In this document: positions 48,701-59,859 of the stretch, in pieces
Position numbering within the stretch: the stretch's first letter is position 1
Layout: the number at the start of each line of letters is the position of its first letter
Assembly (NCBI GenBank): GCA_950295325.1
Contig: OX485805.1
Span: 33,345,501 to 33,405,500, forward strand
DNA from: Polytrichum commune
Taxonomy: Eukaryota > Streptophyta > Polytrichopsida > Polytrichales > Polytrichaceae
DNA length: 60,000 nt
Direction of reading: 5' to 3'
The notes under the pieces: model-generated
Told to the model about the DNA's origin: nothing
The model's input: the letters and a program-made list of their open reading frames with translations, nothing else
Databases searched by the model: none
Made by a program: the position numbers and the translations under genes

Positions 48701-51010
48701 CCTGGTATGAATATTGGGGGCTGGGGGGTGCCTATAGCAAACCTAACATGAAGTTAATCCTTGGGCAAGGTCACGAAGTTAAAGAAATGTTGGAGCCTAT
48801 GGTTTGAGACTTAAAAGTTGGAAAATGTATCAATTTAGTGTGGCTATGCTAAGATGTATATGTCAGTTTGTTATGCGGAGCAACAACTTGTATATTAAGA
48901 TTTGAAGGAGTAAACATGCTGACAGTGTGGTAATCATATACGAATTTGAAGCTTATAAATTGTAAGGAATGATGTTTTTTCTTGATATAGTCAAGGCAAC
49001 AAACACTACTGGATTGAAAGATTGGCTGCAAAGTTCTGGACATTTTTTTGCAATAATATTCCAGCCAAAGTTCTATGGATCTATTGAGGATAGAGCTCCT
49101 TCCAGGACATCTTGTTCTGGCTTGTATGTTATTTGCCTGATGAACGATGTATAAGAAGGAATATAAATTCCAGTGCTTTTTGTTGAATTGATTCTCACTG
49201 TATTTCAAACCTTCTGTGGTGGCAGTTAGAGCTACAATTTGAAGATCGTTCAGCACAGTATGTGGTCTCTCCTCTGCATGCAGCGATAATCATGCAATTT
49301 GAAGATCAACCAAGGCATTTCCTTTACCTGTACCCATCCATATGTGCCACATCCCCTGTACATTTATGGTGGGATGTGTGCTTTTAAGACTGAGTGAACT
49401 TTCTGAAGCTCTTCAGCTAAAGCTCACACCAAGATCTATAATTAGTGTGGACCAGAAGAAAGAAGAAACGCCGGCTTCCTGAGGAAGCAAGCATGAATGA
49501 AGAATCTCTTTGCCTGCAGGCTAGCCTGCCATCTTTTGATGAGGGACCCCAAGTGTGGACCACATTACTTTCCTACAATCCACTCGAAGAAGAAACATAT
49601 GTGACATGATTTATCTGTTGCCACACACACTAGAAAGCCACACCATTTTCCACCCACACAAAACAGTCATTTCAATGTGTGTTGGCACTTTGTATGTGTT
49701 TAAATTAGATTTTCCCTGGGGTTCTCTGTGGAGAAGTGTATTCTTCTTGTAATGTAGACTAGGTGTAGAGAATTGAGTTGTACATAACTTGATACAGATT
49801 GCTCACCTTCCAGAAGCCAAGCAGCATCACTCTGCGTTTTTGACCTTAGTGTTTTTTGGACAAACATATATCTTGACTTCTTCTCACATGCAGATGGGCA
49901 GCAACACAATTGGCAGAAGCAGTGGGAGTACCTATTGCTACATTGCGAAGACGCATTATGCTTTGGGTTAACCAGGTATGAAGTCTACTTAAAGTGCAGT
50001 CTATCCATTGTTGAATTTCAATGTGCCCCAAAATATAACAACCAATCATTGGCACTCAGAGATGCAGCTCAGTTCTTTGCTCAGACAAGTGGCTCTTGAT
50101 TGGTTACATACAATTTTGTTGTAAATGCATTTGAGATGGGACTAAGAGATAACCCTTCACTTGACTGATTCAAGTATAAGTAAAATCCACGAGCATTCCT
50201 CTGATATACCCTGTGCAGCCTGTGCCTACAGTTACATGATCTACAACAGTTTTTGTTTCTCAGTGGGTCTTGCTTCTGGCAGGGAGTATTGGTTGAGTCG
50301 CATGTGATAAAAGACGGAGATGTAGTGTACACCATTGTGGAAACCATGGGAGATGCTGGAGCTCGGGCTGGTGCTTGTGCCCCTGCTCATGACACTGCTG
50401 TACCACTCTTGGGTGATGATGAAGGAGAGAGTGCCGTGGCATCAATGGAAGATCAATGGCAACAAGAAATGAATGTCTATGAGGCAGGATCCTGTGCAAG
50501 CTGGAAATTACACACTTATTTGTGGATGGTTCTGTGCAGATTTTGGGTTTCTAGTGCTTTGCAATTTGCTTTGTTGAGGAATCTGAGAGGGATAATAAGG
50601 TGTCATGAATTGTTGTGGTACAAATATTTGAACAGGTTATGACTTGATGTTTTTGTGCTGGCAGTCCTATGTGGTTGGTATGCTAACCAACTTTGACTCC
50701 CTGCCGCTGGATCGCATTCACAACATGCTCAAAGTAAGTCACTGCTTCTTCTTTGGTAACCTGTCAAGGTACTTGTTATTTCAAGTGAATGTTTTATAAG
50801 AGTTGGATGCAAGTTGTTGAGCTGTTTTCTGTAATTCTTCAGTATTATATGGAAAGTTATTTAAGGAATTTGTCTATTGGAATGCAGATGTTTGTGTCTG
50901 ATCCACCTTATGACAAGACACTGCAGCAGCTACAAGGCTTTCTCAGTCGCTTGGTGGCTGAAGAGAAGTTGGAGTTCCGAGAGGGCATTTATCGACGGAG
51001 ACAAATGTGA
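42791..51010 (+). CDS. APC2: Anaphase-promoting complex subunit 2 (15 exons)
   Basis: Exons: 42791 (or ATG 42809)-43012, 43318-43410, 44250-44457, 44737-45200, 45481-45552, 45816-46066, 46394-46813, 47287-47488, 47745-48107, 48288-48407, 49226-49314, 49894-49975, 50283-50483, 50665-50733, 50888-51010. Phases agree, giving about 986 aa from 42809, longer than Arabidopsis APC2 because of an acidic/Ser-rich insert (exon 4) and a Pro/Gly-rich insert (exon 9). Family marks: TSVPQHFSEILDLYFKARLE, LRHIGFAAMGEEGYASAIYS, RWRLRLQFFAYETLGDLRIS, LPAIEDLRQCLANTGQHSKL, VSTIKALRTMDPTGVVLEAV, WEPDPVEADP, NEYRVMLAEKLLNKTDYDTD, FWPPFQ, and the C-terminal winged helix DPPYDKTLQQLQGFLSRLVA. APC2 is the cullin-like scaffold that, with APC11, forms the catalytic core of the APC/C ubiquitin ligase in the nucleus, driving mitotic exit. 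Introns after exons 11 and 13 appear to use GC donors. Confidence 0.95.
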
Positions 51011-51345
51011 TTTTTGTTGTCGTTAGTTGTGTATGGCAGGACATCTCTGAGTTTCGCAATATTGGCATTTCTTGTCACAGAAGCATAGCTTGTGCCCCTC
51101 TCAGTTCTAGAGGGGCATACTCATTTTAGACCTCCATCGTCATCCTTAAGAAATTCTAGAAGGTTTTATATGGGTAACTTGGAGAATAGACAGAAGGAAA
51201 GCAGGGTAGACCTATACCCTTTGCAATGATTTTGAGCAATTTACAATTCCATTTCTCAAAAACTGTGGTATTGCAGAAATGTATACAAAAGTTCATACAG
51301 TATTGTAAACACAGTGTAGCAATACAGTGTTTTGTGCTTTGCATT

Positions 51346-51456
51346 GCAACACAGTATAGCAATATTGGTGAACCTATTAGGGGTTTGTTGAACTAGACAA
51401 TGTGCGTTGTGTGGTGGTTGAAGCTGATGTATTGTTTACTGTAGCAGGATTTGATA
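51346..51456 (+). repeat. Direct repeat, copy 1 (pairs with 52141-52250)
   Basis: About 110 bp sharing GTGAACCTATTAG-like, TTGTTGAACTAG and ACTGTAG words in the same order and spacing as 52141-52250, with roughly 15 differences by eye. The two copies bracket the Tc1/mariner fossil. It begins about 335 bp after the APC2 stop and may overlap the 3' UTR. Confidence 0.75.
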
Positions 51457-51481
51457 CAGTAAACAATACATCAGCTTCAAC
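51417..51481. repeat. Perfect 27-bp inverted repeat with 11-bp loop
   Basis: 51417-51443 is the exact reverse complement of 51455-51481. The loop is GCAGGATTTGA. The left arm lies inside direct-repeat copy 1; the right arm has no counterpart in copy 2. Confidence 0.95.
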
Positions 51482-51482
51482 A

Positions 51483-51815
51483 TGCTGGGTCTCAGTCATG
51501 TATGGAGTTGTTTGATGTCAAGAGAAGTTGGTGGCTTGCACCAGATAGAGGGGAAGCCCAATTCTACAGGCTACCTACTTACAGCTATTGCAAAGGGAGT
51601 TATACACAGCCTTGGTGGACTTCGACTTTGATGTTGATTAAGTCATTTTCCAGCAAGACAATGCTCCTGTGGACATGGTGAAGATTGTGCAGGAACGGGC
51701 TTCGGAGCAACCCTACTCTATTGTGTAGTGGCCCACTCAATCCCTTATAGGAATGCCATCAAACACATATGGGCTCTCCTGAAGTGCAAATTAAACTCCT
51801 ACTCTACTGCTCCCA
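51483..51815 (+). pseudogene. Tc1/mariner transposase fragment
   Basis: Frames give VGGLHQIEGKPNSTGYL (51528 on), AKGVIHSL, then after a frame change FDFDVD, a stop, VIFQQDNAPVDMVKIVQERA (about 51640-51695, the QDNAP block with the second catalytic Asp), PYSIV, a stop, WPTQS, and NAIKHIWALLKCKL (about 51755-51800), the usual C-terminal block in which relatives read SPDLNPIEHIWALLK. Several stops and frame changes show it is dead. The first Asp block and the terminal repeats were not found. Confidence 0.8.
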
Positions 51816-52140
51816 GGAATTTTCGATCACTCCTAGGTTTGCCCTATGCTACCATGCCTACACGAATTGCAGCTGTATTTGGAAGCAAAAGGGAGGTGGA
51901 CAGTTTTTTAAGGTTGTTGTAGACAATGTGCAAACAACTGAGTCATTGCAGATACTCTTGTGCGAAATTTTGTAACTTGACATATTAAATCCAATTTTGG
52001 CCACATGGGTGATGTTATTTACTTCCCGCTCTACAACTTTTCTGTGCAATTTTTTTGAATTTGCTTGTTTCTCTGCTCAACATTGACATATCTGTGGATG
52101 TAATGTTGACATAGACTTGGTTATTTGAGTAAGTGTAGCT

Positions 52141-52250
52141 GCAACAGAGTGTAGCAATATTCATGAACCTATTAGGAGGTTGTTGAACTAGCCAATGTGC
52201 ATTGTGTGGTAGTTGAGCCTGATGTGTTGTTTACTGTAGGAGGATTAGAT
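52141..52250 (+). repeat. Direct repeat, copy 2
   Basis: Partner of 51346-51456, on the far side of the Tc1/mariner fossil. It has the left-arm sequence of the hairpin in diverged form (GTTGAGCCTGATGTGTTG, then TTTACTGTA) but no inverted partner. Confidence 0.75.
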
Positions 52251-53160
52251 GTGATGCTCGACAGTTTTCTTTGTGATAGTTGAAGTTGGGTTTCAATGCA
52301 GGGTATTTATTGCACTGCCCTTTAATTGTCTTCTTCCATTACATTGAAATCATTTGCTTCACCAATTCTAGGGCTACGGGAAGCTCCAATTTAATCACGT
52401 GAAGCAATGTGATTGGATTTGTTCACATCAACAGTTGTACCATGCTTGGAGCAAGCTTTTGCAACTTGCCAAAACTGCGGATAATCTACTTAAAACTGCA
52501 ATGGAGTATGTTGGGATAGGCATGATGCATTGGGGCTGGGAAGCTAGGGGGTGGGGTCACAATGCTATGGGATGGTACACAAAAATGGGGAGGAGATTAT
52601 AAAAAAAATCATTCTGTTTGGAGTTATATTAATATCAATATTAACTATGAAAATAAAATTTTATTTTTTGCTTCTTAATGACGTTATCTCTTATGTGACT
52701 TGTGGATGTGTATGTACTTTACTTTATACATGGCTTGGATCCTATTATAGTGTCCCAAGATAGATTCAAAGTTTTTTGAATTGTTCACATAATTCACAAG
52801 ACATGCATTTCAAAATCACATGGAAGGAAGTCATCAAACACTGCTATATCATCCATAAACAATGAATTTTTAGTCTCATATTTTGATGCATCATGAACCT
52901 ACATGTGCTTAGTAAGCAAGAATGATCAATAGAAACACCAACTTCAATAGGAAGCAAGCATAAATTGAGAGCCTCTTTGCTTGCGGTGGGCGTCCATCAA
53001 ATGGCTCATGGGTTTGATGGATTCGGATCTCTCGTTAATGACATAGTTGGAAGTACATTCATAAATATGCATTGAAGAAATGAAGACATGCCCTCCATTT
53101 GGATGGTAATAAATCAGAACGTTCTTGTGCAAGTGTTGGGGAGTATCCCCCAAGTATCAA
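52251..53160. other. Intergenic DNA, no gene recognised
   Basis: Short unrelated open frames only. Nothing recognised. Confidence 0.4.
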
Positions 53161-53164
53161 ACTA

Positions 53165-53489
53165 CACTAAATAGTCCTATTATTGTGGGCCATAATAGTT
53201 ATCTAGAGCCCACACTAATTATCATAATGAGAATTAATGTACGCCACAATAATTTTCAAGCCACTCTAAATTCTAGTAGAAAATTAGCATGGGCCCTAGT
53301 AATTGTTTTTCTAGAGATTAATGTGGGTGATTATTTTATGTTGCAAGAAATATTTAATGTTTTGGTCGGAAGTCTTCGTGGAGACTTGGGAAAAGACCCA
53401 AGGTCTTGGACCCATGTTAATTCCACCTTGACTAGAAAATTAGTGCGACCCATCTAATTTTCCACCCACACTAATAGGACTATTTAGTG
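53165..53489. mobile_element. MITE with CACTAAATAG ends and TA target duplication
   Basis: The left end CACTAAATAGTCCTATTA (53165 on, then TTGTGGGC) and the right end, reversed, CACTAAATAGTCCTATTA (then GTGTGGGT) agree in about 24 of 25 positions. TA lies directly outside both ends (53163-53164 and 53490-53491). The length is 325 bp and there is no coding capacity. The interior repeats CCCACACTAATT- and GCCACAATAATT-like words, so it could fold further. TA duplication points to a Tc1/mariner-type MITE; the CACTA-like first bases are probably coincidental because CACTA elements make 3-bp duplications. Confidence 0.75.
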
Positions 53490-53491
53490 TA

Positions 53492-54510
53492 CTTCTTGGA
53501 GGTATTCTCTCCAGAATGGATACCCCCATGTTGATATGTTTTGCACTCCTTGAGCTCAATCTATGATTGAATGTGTGTTCATAACATTAAGTACAAGCCC
53601 TCAAGCTATCTTTGGAAAAGAGCATCAAATACATGAATCAATGTTTGATATTTTCTCCTAGCAAAGGTCACTTAACAATCTAAACAAAATTCATACCATG
53701 TTTGTGCTTTTAAAGTATTTACTTTCACTAAATAAGATAAAATACACTTTAATAAAGCGGTAAGATGGACAAAGTGGAAGGGCAGGTGTAGATAGATGTT
53801 CTAATCTAAGAAAAAATCTAATCCAACAATTTCTAAAAGGCTATGAAACTGGTAGGAAGGTACACTACCTAGGGGTCAAAAAGGTCGCCAATAATGTGAG
53901 CCCAAATTGATGCCCACATTGGTTGTTAACACTTGTAAAACATTACAAGTGGTGTTTTGGTGATTTATGATTATTCACAAAGATATAAAAAGAGTGAAGC
54001 TTGAAGAAAACTTAGTTTGAAGCATTAGGCTTTTGTGGAGTGGATTTAAGTAGGAGAATGACAAACCTTGGTAAAGTGTGGTAGGTAGAAAGCCAAGGTT
54101 AGTTAAATGTTTGAATTAGGATCCTTGTTGATCATTTGAGGGAGGAAGGCTTAGGAGATAGGATTAGAGCCTACAAAGTAGGAGGAGATCTCGAGGGCTT
54201 ATCGTGAGCCTTGAGGGTGCTCACCCCCTCAAACTCACTATATAATCCCTCATTCTTTCCTCACTCATCCTCTCTTCCTTTCGTGCTCCAAGGCACCCCA
54301 CGTGTTATAAGTGTAGGTGTGTTGGGAGCAAGATTGGAGCACATGTGTGTGCTTAGTTTTTAGTTGGAGAGCCAAGGCTAGTTGGACTTGAAGAGGGCTT
54401 GACCTCTTGTTAGAATTAGTTTTGGTGTGAATAATTTTAAGATATTTTATGGCTTCAAGTTGTAGTACTTGAGTTCATATTTCTTGGGTATTTCTTGAGT
54501 AGTCTAGGTT
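53492..54510. other. Intergenic DNA, no gene recognised
   Basis: AT-rich, with no exon-like structure. It leads into the 156-bp tandem array. Confidence 0.4.
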
Positions 54511-54516
54511 GTAAGG

Positions 54517-55110
54517 GGCATAACTTCCGAGCAGAAGAAGATACTTCATTGAAAGTTAGAGGGTTAGTAAACAACTTGTTTATATGAACATGGTCAAAAT
54601 CTGAGGATCTTTGGAGCCTGTGAGAGGAAGTTATGACATTCTGAACTTCGCCTACATTTTCGAGCTGAAATGGGCATAACTCTTGGACAAAGCCTTGGAA
54701 ACGCATGAAATTTTGAGGGATGCTTTGTTCTTAGGTTTCCTAGTTGTGGCACAAATTTCAAGTCATTCCGAGTAGATGAGAAGGAGATATATTATTCTGA
54801 AGTGTTTTCAAGAGTTGCAGACTAAAAAGGCCATAACGTTTTGGCACAAAATGAAAATAATTTGAAATTTCAGGGGGTCATAAACAATTAGTTTTTGTGA
54901 TTGCTCCCAAAATTTGAAGTTCTTTGGAGCCTGTGAGAGGAAGTTATGACATTCTGAAATCTGGGTAGACTGACACACTAAAATGGTCATAACTGTCGGA
55001 CAGAAAATGGGATAGGCTCACAAATTGGTGAGATGTTTTTTGCTTTGTCTCCCTAGTTACAGATAAAATTTCAGAACATTCCGAGAAGTAATGGGAAAGT
55101 TACACTATTA
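54517..55110 (+). repeat. Degenerate tandem array, four units of about 156 bp
   Basis: The word GGCATAAC or GG(C/T)CATAAC recurs at 54517, 54673, 54829 and 54985, a spacing of 155-156 bp. Units 1 and 3 also share GGAGCCTGTGAGAGGAAGTT then ATGACATTCTGAA (about 54616 and 54928). Units 2 and 4 share CCTAGTT, then AATTTCA and ATTCCGAG. The array is therefore two copies of a 312-bp dimer. No protein is suggested. It may be part of an LTR or leader of a retrotransposon. Confidence 0.75.
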
Positions 55111-55880
55111 GCTAGTAAAGTCTAGGGGAACAAAGGAAGTTTGCTTGGTTCCATTAGGGATAACCATTAGTTCATTAAACCAATATAGTGGTTGAAGCGT
55201 GAGGAGAAAACTACAATAAGTGACAAGTATTTATCAATACTTAAACTTGTGTAATTCATGGAATCAATAAGCGAGAACTCATGTAGTAGTGTGGAGTCGA
55301 CGGCAAGGACTCGCTTCACAAGAGGGATATCTTTGAAGGCATGCGTGGCCAAAACGGCCGGGTGGACTTTAGAGAAGTACAAGGATGTGACATTACCCGA
55401 GGTTAAGGAGTGTAAGAAGACATAGTATAGACTTGGCTAAGTTGTATATATTCCAACGATAGATTGGAATTATACATTGTGTTATAAAGAGAGAAATCTC
55501 TACATGTCATTATAAACTTCTCCATTCGGGCTAGGACGAAATTGAAGGGTGGAGGCTTTTTGGTGACATTGACCTCGCTAAAAAGTCTTCCGCATTTTTC
55601 ACTTGTCTAGAAGTTTCAACCTTTGTTAGTTGGTAACTATCCCTTGAAATCAAAGGCAAGGGCTAGCACCGCTACTTAATGCTATGTTGAATTTGCTTCC
55701 CAAAGACGTGAGGATCAACAAAAGGAATTTTTTTGGGGGGGGGGGGCAATTCAAAGGAAATTTCCATCATTAAAAATGAAGCGGTGATGAACCTAAATGG
55801 AAAAATAAAAGAAATGGTAAAATACTTGACGATTTTGGGATATCCTCTCCTTGATGGGCTTGTTGGAAGCCCGGGGGGGT

Positions 55881-56247
55881 GTGGACTCTTGATTGGAAAC
55901 CTAATTGACGTGCGTGGGTTACAATAAAATTAAACCCCTTTATATACAGAAGTTTATAAAGAAAAACAAATGCATACATACAAATTGCACCCTAGAAAAT
56001 GGACTCATGTATTTATATTTAGGTTTTCACTTTAATGTGATAAATACCTTTGCTATAATTGGGGGTGGACTCTTCATTTGGCAACCTAAATAACGTGCGT
56101 GGATGATTATGAAATAAAACCCCCTATACACAAGGAATTTATGGAAAAAAACGTATGTATACGTACTAATAGTAAGCTAGAAAATTGACTCATGTATTTA
56201 TATTCAACTCTTCAAGTGAATGTGATAGATGCTTGCATATATATCAT
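55881..56247 (+). repeat. Two tandem copies of a roughly 184-bp unit
   Basis: GTGGACTCTT recurs at 55881 and 56065. Each is followed by (G/T)GCAACCTAA- or GGAAACCTAA-like sequence, ACGTGCGTGG, a run of C in AAACCCC, and GACTCATGTATTTATATT about 115-120 bp further on. The copies are clearly diverged. A G/GGGGG-rich patch precedes each unit. No gene seen. Confidence 0.7.
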
Positions 56248-56340
56248 AAATTAAATATGTCTTTATTACATATATGATCCACTTCCTCTTTCCAATGAGG
56301 AAGTTATTGGATATATTTTCATCCATAGGATATAACTAAA
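56248..56340 (+). repeat. Dispersed repeat, copy 1 (pairs with about 59860-59965)
   Basis: Shares ATCATAAATTAAATA- or ATCATGAATTAAATA-like sequence, TTTATTAC, TCCACTT, CTTTCCAATGAGGAAGT then ATTGGATAT and TTTTCATCCATA with 59860-59965, in the same orientation, 3.6 kb apart. These could be parts of two LTRs or of two copies of one unknown repeat; the window end cuts the second copy off. Confidence 0.65.
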
Positions 56341-58200
56341 TAATAATATGACCAATTCATATTTAAGTTCATTTGGATTTATCCACAAATTTTAGAAAAT
56401 TCCAATTGCCAATATGATGTACACTAGATTGCAAGATTACACAAATATGGTGGTTGGTGAACATGGAATACAAACATTCAAAGTTGTAGTTGTTATGTTG
56501 TTGATTTTGTTGTTATTGTTTGATGTTTTCCCCCCCACAAGTGCACATCCCATATTATTTTTGGACAAGTGGTTTGTCCAAATATACTTACTTAGATGTA
56601 AGGTGACCCTAAAATACACATCATTTGGATGAAATAAGGTAAATTGGATGAAACTAGCACATCTATATTCTAATTTTTCTCTAAACCTTAGGGCCTCATT
56701 TTGTGTACATCTACCTACACTTCAAATTTCTTGATAGCCTTTTTAAATGTACACACTAGAGAAATACAATACCTCTTCCTTATGTATTGTGGTACTTTTG
56801 GGCCACCCCTTTCGAGGGAGCCTAAAAGTATCACACAAGCCCTTCGGTGAAGGTAGCCTGCACTTGCAGGTGCCCAAGCCGAACCCGGATGATAGGTGTA
56901 TAACGTGAGTAGTTAGATTTTTAAGGGAGATTAAATATGCGTCGTAATACCTCCAGAGGTTGGGCCTTAGTTTTTTACTAGTGTGGCTCTAAACTCCACT
57001 AACCAATTTCATATCTAGTTCTAACCTTAACCTACAACCTATTCTACGCGCAGACACACCAGCCTTGAAACCAAGGCAATCCTAATTTGTGAATTATGAT
57101 GGTTCTGATACACACCAACCGGGTGTGACTCATACCACCCTAGCTCAATGAACGGAATAACGACAATTTGATGGATCATTCAATTCTTCCTATTTCTTTA
57201 CTTAGTTCTATTTAGTTTTCTAAGCGGGGGAACTTGGCCTAAGTCCCACCCTTCACACAAATTCCTTCTTAATTACTTACTTTCGTTTGCACCTCCTACT
57301 TCACTACATTCACATATTAGGCATCACCCCTTACCTGGTTGGTGCACCTCTTACCTCGGAACCTTCTAAGGCCTCGTGCAGGTCCTTTGAAGGTTGAGTG
57401 ACATCTCAAACCCATTCGAACATCAATGGTTCAAAAGGTGGTATCACTCTACCGAGTTAAGTTTCCGATTCGGGTCTCTTGCCAACAAGGGTTCACGATT
57501 TATTTTGTATGTTTTGATTGTTAAATGTGTTTACACTGGATAGACCACGAAATGCAACTCAATGGGACCAGGGTGACGGGTGACCTGTAGGTTCAACCTG
57601 TTGCGCAATCTTCATAAATTGGGGCCATTACTCCCAATCTATGGGGCCAACAACATAATAGTGGATTCGCGGGTCATTAATCCCACCTTTCCACCAACAA
57701 CATTAAGAGTGGTTATGTCGGTGATTAATCCGACTTACCACACACGAAACTTGCTAATAAATGAAGCTACTACCACAAAACATACCAAGGGCCCCAAAAA
57801 CAATGGAGTTGGGTATTCCCTTGGCGGTCAAGTGGTGAAACCACTTGACCTTACGAGATAGGTGAGTGGGTTTATAGATGCGTACCTTAGCCGCGCTCCC
57901 TCCAACCCTAAATGGAAGGCTAGCGTTAGTAAATTTACCTCAATTCTCCTCGGTTGATTTGGGCTCGATGGAGGCCGAGCCGCTACCTCCTTCCTTGCTC
58001 CACTTCCCGAGCGTCGACCTTGCCTCCTCCTTTGTAACTAGTTTGGTAGTAAGCGTACCTTAGTTAATAATTAAAATATAAAGTATTTATTTTGCACTCT
58101 AATTTAATCCTAAGCATAATATTTATACTTAGTGCACCTAATTATCTTTCCAATGATCTAAAAATCACTTAAATCGGATAAGAATTGCAAAAATTATGAG
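56341..58200. other. Intergenic DNA, no gene recognised
   Basis: Mixed composition. Some GC-richer parts (56.8-57.0 kb and 57.9-58.0 kb) look like transposon debris, but I can place no RT, integrase, transposase or gag motif. GGTGGTATCACTCTACC at about 57439 resembles a primer-binding site only in its first eight bases. Confidence 0.4.
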
Positions 58201-58239
58201 GGTTGGAAGTGTGAGGTCGATTCAACCGAGCCTTCCAAC

Positions 58240-58960
58240 CCACCTATCTAACTTCTAACTTCAAAAATTCATAGCACATTCCTTACTACTTGGGTCTAGG
58301 CTTTCCTTATACCATTGGAAAGCTATGAATATGTTCTAACTAGGAAAATTATGACATCAGGAGGTTAAGCTAATAGAAATTCAGCAGACTCCTTGTAACA
58401 CAACAGTCAATCAAGAAGGCTTAAACTATGTATCTCGCCTTCAACAATTCATATCTAATTCAAATCTTATTCAAATCAAACGTTCTATATGAACCTGGAG
58501 AGATATTAAAATGATGTATTTGATAAAAATATGTCATTAGAAAGGTAAGCCGAAGTGAACCCAGCAAATCCTCTGTAATGCAGCAGTAAACCAAAAGTTC
58601 TCAAACTATGTGTCCCATCTTGCACAATTCATATCTAATTCAAATCATGCTCAAATCAAATGTTCTAAGTCATTTTGGAAAGCTACACAAAATTTCTATT
58701 TGGGAAAATATAACTTCTTGGAATTAAAATTCCTATTGGGCTTGCAGGTCTGATCCAGCAGCCGCTACCCACAAGACCACCCAGTTTTTTCTACTCCATC
58801 TTTGAAAATCCATAACTAATTATCATCTTAACCAAATCACAAATGGGAAACGGCTATGGATAGCTATAGGAAATTTCTCTAAAAGAAAAATGATAAGTAT
58901 ATTTTTCTAGCTTCTGAACTAAGCCTTCAGAGCATTGGCAGATGAGGTCCACAATGCCTT
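58240..58960 (+). repeat. Degenerate tandem array, four units of about 180 bp
   Basis: AATTCATA or AATCCATA recurs at 58266, 58446, 58626 and 58807, a spacing of 180-181 bp. Units 2 and 3 share ATTCATATCTAATTCAAATC then CAAATCAAA and GTTCTA, and are the most alike. Units 1 and 4 share AGCTAT and GGAAA-type words with them at the expected offset. The whole array is AT-rich with no coding sense. Period and style recall the 156-bp array at 54.5 kb but the sequences differ. Confidence 0.7.
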
Positions 58961-59857
58961 CACTCAAAAATCTACCATCCAACCTACCTCTACAAAAGAA
59001 TGAATCATTTTGTTGGTGTGTTAATAAACACACATTCTAACTAGGAGAGAGAGTAGAGGAGGTTCTCAAGCCTTTCTTTTAGGCCATTGAGAATACATGC
59101 TAAAGGATTTTTTCCTAACTACATTGAAGCAGGGCTTCGTCCAAAAACTAGAGAAAGAGAGAGCTACAAGGTGGAAGGAGGGGTTTTTAAACCCTCTCAC
59201 AAAAGGGTTGGACCCCTCCTCCACCGGATCCATTTTTCAAACACTTTCCCGAAATTTTGGCTCGGGGATTTTCCCGGTTGAGGTTGCCACCCTCTCGCCG
59301 AGGTGGCTCCGACAAGAAACCTTTAGAAATCTTTCTAATTTTTCCGCCATCGAGTTGGCAAGGGGACAAGTGGGCAAGTAGCCCCCTTGCTTTCTTTCTT
59401 TTTTGTCTTCAAAAGTCTTCAAGCCGATTTTGTCTTCTTACGTAAAACACCTCCAATAGTCTTGTGTGCCTCACACTAACTAATAAACTAACACTTGCTT
59501 AGCTAGCATTTACTAACATTTGCTTAATAGCTAGCATCTACTACTATTTGTTTAGCTAGTTGTTTTTACTAGCTAGCATATTTTTTTCTACTTTGCTATC
59601 TTCTAGCACTACTTAGTTTCATTTTGACCTTCCTTCTTCTAGGCTAAATGCTAAATGAACTAATTTTTCCTAAATTCCCTATCAATTCTAACTTTTAATG
59701 CTAACATTCTAACTAAAAGTGATCCCGCGGAGTGGTGGACCATTCAAAGGGTTCACATGTATATCAAGTACACTTATGCCTCAAATGATACTCCTTTCTA
59801 CACTGATCTTAGTTTGTACATGATATGAAGAGTCCACCCCCAAGGCACTACATATAC
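58961..59857. other. Intergenic DNA, no gene recognised
   Basis: A GAGAGAGAGTAGAG patch near 59045 and several TAGCTAGCAT-type words at 59490-59590 are the only visible structure. Short open frames on both strands at 59.1-59.4 kb overlap each other and have no motif. Confidence 0.4.
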
Positions 59858-59859
59858 AA

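Noticed and set aside
53165-53489. CACTA-superfamily element because the ends begin CACTA
   Set aside because: The flanking duplication is TA (2 bp), whereas CACTA elements make 3 bp, and no transposase is present.
57430-57460. Retroelement primer-binding site (TGGTATCA) at about 57440
   Set aside because: Only eight bases match the initiator-tRNA pattern and no LTR end lies just upstream.
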